NCBI RefSeq assembly: GCF_017549005.1
Contig: NZ_JAFYYT010000003.1
Span: 1-64,000 of the forward strand
DNA from: Ruminococcus sp.
Lineage (GTDB): Bacteria; Bacillota; Clostridia; Oscillospirales; Ruminococcaceae
DNA: 64,000 nt
Direction: 5' to 3'
Shown here in pieces: positions 60,728 to 64,000 of this stretch. The stretch's first letter is position 1. Each line of letters begins with the position of its first letter. Both the position numbers and the translations under genes were made by a program. The notes under the pieces were generated by a model, which did not search any database, was not told the origin of the DNA, and saw only the letters and a program-made list of their open reading frames with translations.

Positions 60728-61444
60728 ATGAACTCGGATTTCGCACGAATTATTACTTTACAGCGTAAGGAGAGGCATATCAGTCAGAAGCAGGCTGCTA
60801 CGGATCTGGGCATTTCGCAGGCTCTTCTCTCACACTACGAAAAAGGCATTCGAGAGTGTGGCCTTAACTTCCTTGTAAAGATCGCGGACTATTACAATGT
60901 TTCCTGCGACTATCTGCTGGGCAGAACTCCCGAACCCGAGGGAAAAACCATAACTATTGAAGATATACCTGACGACGACGGAAACAACAGCATGAAAATG
61001 CCGTCCCCCGAGATCATCAACTTCAACAGAAGGATCATCAACAACTCTATCAGTCTGCTTTTCAGCCTTGCTCAGAAAGCAAACAGCATAACCCTCATCA
61101 AGGAGGTATCCTCATACCTTATGCTGTCGGTATACAAGCTTTTCCGTATCGTTTACAACGCTAACCCTCACAACGACCAGAAGCTTTTCCGTATCCCCAA
61201 GGTCATCGCCAACGACAGCGCCAACGCTATCGTTTCAATGAGCGAAGCCAATATCAAGGCGGCTTCCAGCGGAATCGCCCTTGACGGAAACGACTGCGTA
61301 AACAATTTCGATACCCTCTATGTTACAACTGCAACTCTCCAGAAGGATTATGCTCAGTACTCGTCCTCTCTCCTCAACCTCATCAAGCGCAGCGAGGAAA
61401 GTATCTCTCGTACACGTGCAAAGTACAGAAGCGACATCAAATAA
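60728..61444 (+). CDS. XRE-family transcriptional regulator
   Basis: The 238-residue protein has an N-terminal Cro/C1-type helix-turn-helix (about 8-60: HISQKQAATDLGISQALLSHYEKG and YYNVSCDYLLGR). A C-terminal ~140-residue domain follows, mainly helical with a LSVYKLFRIVYNANPH stretch, whose ligand or partner is unknown. The ATG at 60728 follows GGAGG. It is monocistronic with its own promoter. The 235 bases after its stop contain no gene before the trp leader. Confidence 0.88.
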   Translation: MNSDFARIITLQRKERHISQKQAATDLGISQALLSHYEKGIRECGLNFLVKIADYYNVSCDYLLGRTPEPEGKTITIEDIPDDDGNNSMKMPSPEIINFNRRIINNSISLLFSLAQKANSITLIKEVSSYLMLSVYKLFRIVYNANPHNDQKLFRIPKVIANDSANAIVSMSEANIKAASSGIALDGNDCVNNFDTLYVTTATLQKDYAQYSSSLLNLIKRSEESISRTRAKYRSDIK

Positions 61445-61631
61445 TATTATACCACTTTTCCACACTGTTGAAAAGACCTTTTCTGATTTTATGCTGTGCT
61501 TTTCGGTAAATAATCATGCAATTGACCGTATATCAGCAACAACGGATACAAGTTTTTTGAAATTTCACTACAATTTTCATTGATATCAAATCGGTTTATT
61601 AGTTGCTTTCGTGGAAAAAAAGCCGCCTCTA

Positions 61632-61660
61632 TTGACATCGTGCACTATCTGTGATATAAT
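61632..61660 (+). promoter_or_regulatory. Promoter of the T-box trpB2 unit
   Basis: TTGACA (61632-61637) and TATAAT (61655-61660) with 17-base spacing. Confidence 0.88.
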
Positions 61661-61667
61661 TCATTGT

Positions 61668-61942
61668 AGTAAACCGATGAAGAAGTGTGAGTAGCTCATG
61701 TCTGTCCTTTTCAGAGAGCCTGCGGTCGCTGTGAGCAGGTAAGTATGGCAGAGTGAATGGACTTCGGAGGGCGAACTGAAGATGCGTTTGCATTGTGTAG
61801 GTAAGACGCAGAGACCTGCGTTAACAAAGTCGGCGTATACAAGTACGTAATGAGTGGACGCAATGCGTCAAGCAGGGTGGCACCGCAGAAGGATATACAG
61901 CTTCTGTCCCCGCATTTTTGCCGGGACAGGAGCTTTTTATTT
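61668..61942 (+). ncRNA. T-box leader, probably sensing uncharged tRNA-Trp
   Basis: The conserved antiterminator bulge AGGGTGGCACCGCAG is at 61874-61888. The terminator stem CTTCTGTCCC / GGGACAGGAG with TTTTTATTTTTG is at 61899-61942. Stem I contains AGAGAGCC-like and GGTAAG elements, and a TGG codon lies at 61758-61760 in a GAATGGAC context, matching a Trp specifier. Uncharged tRNA-Trp would allow transcription of trpB2. Confidence 0.88.
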
Positions 61943-61995
61943 TTGTTTCCGGCATACCATGAACCCGTTAATAATTAATGAAAGGGAGATTTATT

Positions 61996-63378
61996 ATGTC
62001 AATGTCAGATGAAAGAATGCCTTACAAAATTTATCTCGAGGAGAACGAGCTTCCAAAGCAGTGGTACAATGTACGTGCTGATATGAAAAAAAAGCCCGCA
62101 CCTCTTCTCAATCCCGGTACTGGCAAGCCCTGTACAGCAGAGGAGCTCAGCCACGTTTTCTGTGACGAGCTCGTAAAGCAGGAAATGGACGAGACAACAC
62201 CTTATATCGACATTCCTGCCGAGATACAGGACTTCTACAAGATGTTCCGTCCGTCACCCCTCGTAAGAGCTTACTTCCTCGAGAAGAAGCTCGGCACACC
62301 TGCAAAGATCTACTACAAGTTCGAGGGTAACAATACCAGCGGAAGCCACAAGCTCAATTCCGCTATCGCTCAGGCTTACTATGCAAAGAAGCAGGGCCTC
62401 AAGGGCGTTACAACAGAAACAGGCGCAGGCCAGTGGGGTACAGCTCTTTCAATGGCTTGTGCTTACTTCGGCCTCGACTGCAACGTATACATGGTAAAGG
62501 TAAGCTACGAGCAGAAGCCCTTCCGCCGCGAGGTTATGCGTACATACGGCGCAAACGTAACCCCTTCTCCTTCCACAACAACTGAGGTCGGCAGAAAGAT
62601 ACTCGAGGAATTCCCCGGCACTAACGGAAGCCTCGGCTGCGCTATTTCAGAGGCAGTTGAAGCTGCTACTTCCAAGGAAGGCTACCGTTACGTTCTCGGA
62701 AGCGTTCTTGCTCAGGTTCTTCTCCACCAGTCCATCATCGGTCTCGAAGCAAAGGCTGCTATGGACAAGTACAACATCAAGCCTGATATCATCATCGGCT
62801 GTGCAGGCGGCGGTTCAAACCTCGGCGGACTTATCTCACCATTCATGGGCCAGAAGCTCCGCGGCGAAGCTGATTACCGCTTCATCGCTGTTGAGCCTGC
62901 ATCATGCCCGAGCCTTACAAGAGGTACATACGCTTACGACTTCTGCGACACAGGTAAGGTTTGCCCTCTCCAGAAGATGTACACACTCGGCAGCGGCTTC
63001 ATGCCTTCACCTAACCACGCAGGCGGTCTCCGTTACCACGGCATGAGCTCCATACTCTCTGAGCTCTACGATCAGGGTCTCATGGAAGCTACTTCTGTTG
63101 AGCAGACATCTGTATTCGAGGCTGCTGAGATGTTCGCAAGAGTTGAGGGTATACTCCCTGCTCCGGAGAGCAGCCATGCTATCCGCGCAGCTATCGACGA
63201 AGCCCTCAAGTGCAAGGAGACAGGCGAGGAGAAGACTATCCTCTTTGGTCTCACAGGTACAGGCTACTTTGATATGTACGCTTACGGCGCATACAACGAC
63301 GGCAAGATGAGCGACTATATCCCAACAGACGAGGAAATTGCAAAGTCACTTGCAAATCTTCCCAAGATCGAGGGCTAA
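61996..63378 (+). CDS. trpB2: Tryptophan synthase beta-like enzyme, TrpB2 type
   Basis: The 460-residue PLP enzyme is longer than TrpB1 and has TrpB2 features, such as an extended N-terminus (MPYKIYLEENELPKQWYNV) and an FRPSPLVRAYFLEKKLG segment. The PLP lysine lies in NTSGSHKLNSA. The phosphate loop is GCAGGGSNLGG. It forms tryptophan from indole and serine. No trpA or other trp genes follow, so it may act alone as an indole-scavenging synthase (inference). The ATG at 61996 follows AAGGGAG. The T-box upstream ties it to tryptophan supply. Confidence 0.92.
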   Translation: MSMSDERMPYKIYLEENELPKQWYNVRADMKKKPAPLLNPGTGKPCTAEELSHVFCDELVKQEMDETTPYIDIPAEIQDFYKMFRPSPLVRAYFLEKKLGTPAKIYYKFEGNNTSGSHKLNSAIAQAYYAKKQGLKGVTTETGAGQWGTALSMACAYFGLDCNVYMVKVSYEQKPFRREVMRTYGANVTPSPSTTTEVGRKILEEFPGTNGSLGCAISEAVEAATSKEGYRYVLGSVLAQVLLHQSIIGLEAKAAMDKYNIKPDIIIGCAGGGSNLGGLISPFMGQKLRGEADYRFIAVEPASCPSLTRGTYAYDFCDTGKVCPLQKMYTLGSGFMPSPNHAGGLRYHGMSSILSELYDQGLMEATSVEQTSVFEAAEMFARVEGILPAPESSHAIRAAIDEALKCKETGEEKTILFGLTGTGYFDMYAYGAYNDGKMSDYIPTDEEIAKSLANLPKIEG

Positions 63379-63392
63379 GACTTTAATATAAC

Positions 63393-63422
63393 GAAAAAGC
63401 TCCGCAATCGCGGAGCTTTTTG
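63393..63422. terminator. Bidirectional terminator between trpB2 and the right-edge dockerin gene
   Basis: AAAAAGCTCCGCA-ATC-GCGGAGCTTTTTG hairpin, with A and T flanks. Confidence 0.9.
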
Positions 63423-63439
63423 CTGTTTGTGAATTGTTA

Positions 63440-64000
63440 TTATTCAAGTCCGAGGAGAATATTCTGTATCGCGTGAGCGTCACCTACAGTGATACCGTCG
63501 CCGCCCAAGTCTGCGTTAAAGCTGCCCTGTGCGGATATGCTGTACTTGTTCGGATTTGCCAGCGCCTGCATGATAAGCACTGCGTCCGACATATCAAGCT
63601 GTTCGTCGCAGTTTGCGTCACCGTCAACGGAGTTATGCATATCTATGATTGTTTCATTTCTTGGAAATGCTGGAGGATTATTGAGATTTTTAGAAAAAGC
63701 ATGATAATTTCTCAGACCTGTCGCTTTATAAATACTTCCTGCAAGAGATATCTCTTCGGAATATGACAGTTCTGTGTCAGGTACTAAATCTATGAAATCA
63801 AGTGCTTCATGCAGTTCTAAATGGCATTTAACATTGCTTTCATCAATAAATGCCTGCAATGCGTCTTTATTTTCAATTCCTTTGTATAATGTGAAATCAT
63901 TCAAGCTGTTTGCCGGGCTGTCTTCAAGTTTACAGTAATAATCAGGAGAGGAAAGTGCATATCTGCCATAGTAATATTTAAAATTCAGTGTTTTATCCTT
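63440..64000 (-). CDS. Dockerin type I protein, N-terminus beyond right edge
   Basis: The frame is open to the last base and encodes about 186 residues of the C-terminal part. The first ~100 visible residues (from FKYYYGRYALSSPDYYC through LVPDTELSYSEEISLAG) are homologous to the middle of the protein at 54232-55569. A complete dockerin ends the protein (GDANCDEQLDMSDAVLIMQ, ANPNKYSISAQG, GGDGITVGDAHAIQNILLG). A TTG at 63904 could be misread as the start, but homology continues upstream of it. It is probably a secreted cellulosome-associated protein without a recognised enzyme domain. Confidence 0.85.
   Translation of the reverse strand, partial: KDKTLNFKYYYGRYALSSPDYYCKLEDSPANSLNDFTLYKGIENKDALQAFIDESNVKCHLELHEALDFIDLVPDTELSYSEEISLAGSIYKATGLRNYHAFSKNLNNPPAFPRNETIIDMHNSVDGDANCDEQLDMSDAVLIMQALANPNKYSISAQGSFNADLGGDGITVGDAHAIQNILLGLE

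Overview
The window reads as chromosomal DNA of a low-to-mid GC anaerobic Firmicute. The best fit is a cellulosome-type Ruminococcus, close to R. albus. The evidence is type I dockerin modules of the 'ADAVLIMQALANPNKY' style, NfnAB plus Rex redox genes, a large acyl-CoA dehydratase activase, and consensus TTGACA-N17-TATAAT promoters in front of many genes. No rRNA, tRNA, CRISPR array, phage or insertion sequence was seen. Genes at both edges are cut: amt on the left and a dockerin protein on the right.

Layout. 1-4.7 kb: ammonium transporter, a RelA/SpoT-domain protein, a membrane-HAD fusion, and divergent diaminopimelate decarboxylase. Three of these genes have a terminator hairpin directly behind the promoter. 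4.8-12 kb: an accessory-looking envelope island. It holds an OmpR-type regulator, a histidine kinase, a decayed kinase copy, an LPXTG protein and two lipoproteins with related small domains. A 16-bp palindrome (ATTACA-N4-TGTAAT) lies exactly 27 bp before the -10 box at four promoters. 12-20 kb: dockerin protein, c-di-GMP phosphodiesterase, lipoprotein, VanY-type carboxypeptidase, and a zinc-ribbon repeat protein paired with MscL. 20-28.5 kb: carB, then nfnA-nfnB-rex, with a LysR regulator and an acetyltransferase upstream. 28.5-34.8 kb: cell-wall precursor genes ddl and murF, an alpha/beta hydrolase, and an ECF sigma/anti-sigma pair. 35-43.5 kb: two dehydratase-activase genes, psd, a lipoprotein, and the translation/secretion group ylxM-ffh-rpsP-khpA. 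43.6-50.7 kb: zinc-ribbon DUF805 protein, then the heat-shock operon hrcA-grpE-dnaK-(small membrane ORF)-dnaJ-DUF6483 under CIRCE. 50.7-52.9 kb: folate transporter folT and folC behind a structured leader. 53-55.6 kb: two dockerin proteins. 55.6-60.5 kb: M23 endopeptidase, luxS, RluA-type pseudouridine synthase, membrane protein and histidine phosphatase. 60.7-64 kb: XRE regulator, T-box controlled trpB2, and a partial dockerin protein.

The most promising candidates for undescribed biology are: (a) the two-component surface-protein regulon at 4.8-11.3 kb with its fixed-spacing operator; (b) a probable ECF sigma promoter motif shared by the sigma gene itself and two dockerin-protein genes 20 kb away on either side; (c) the promoter-proximal terminators at amt, the membrane-HAD gene and lysA; and (d) the structured leaders before folT and before the zinc-ribbon/mscL pair.
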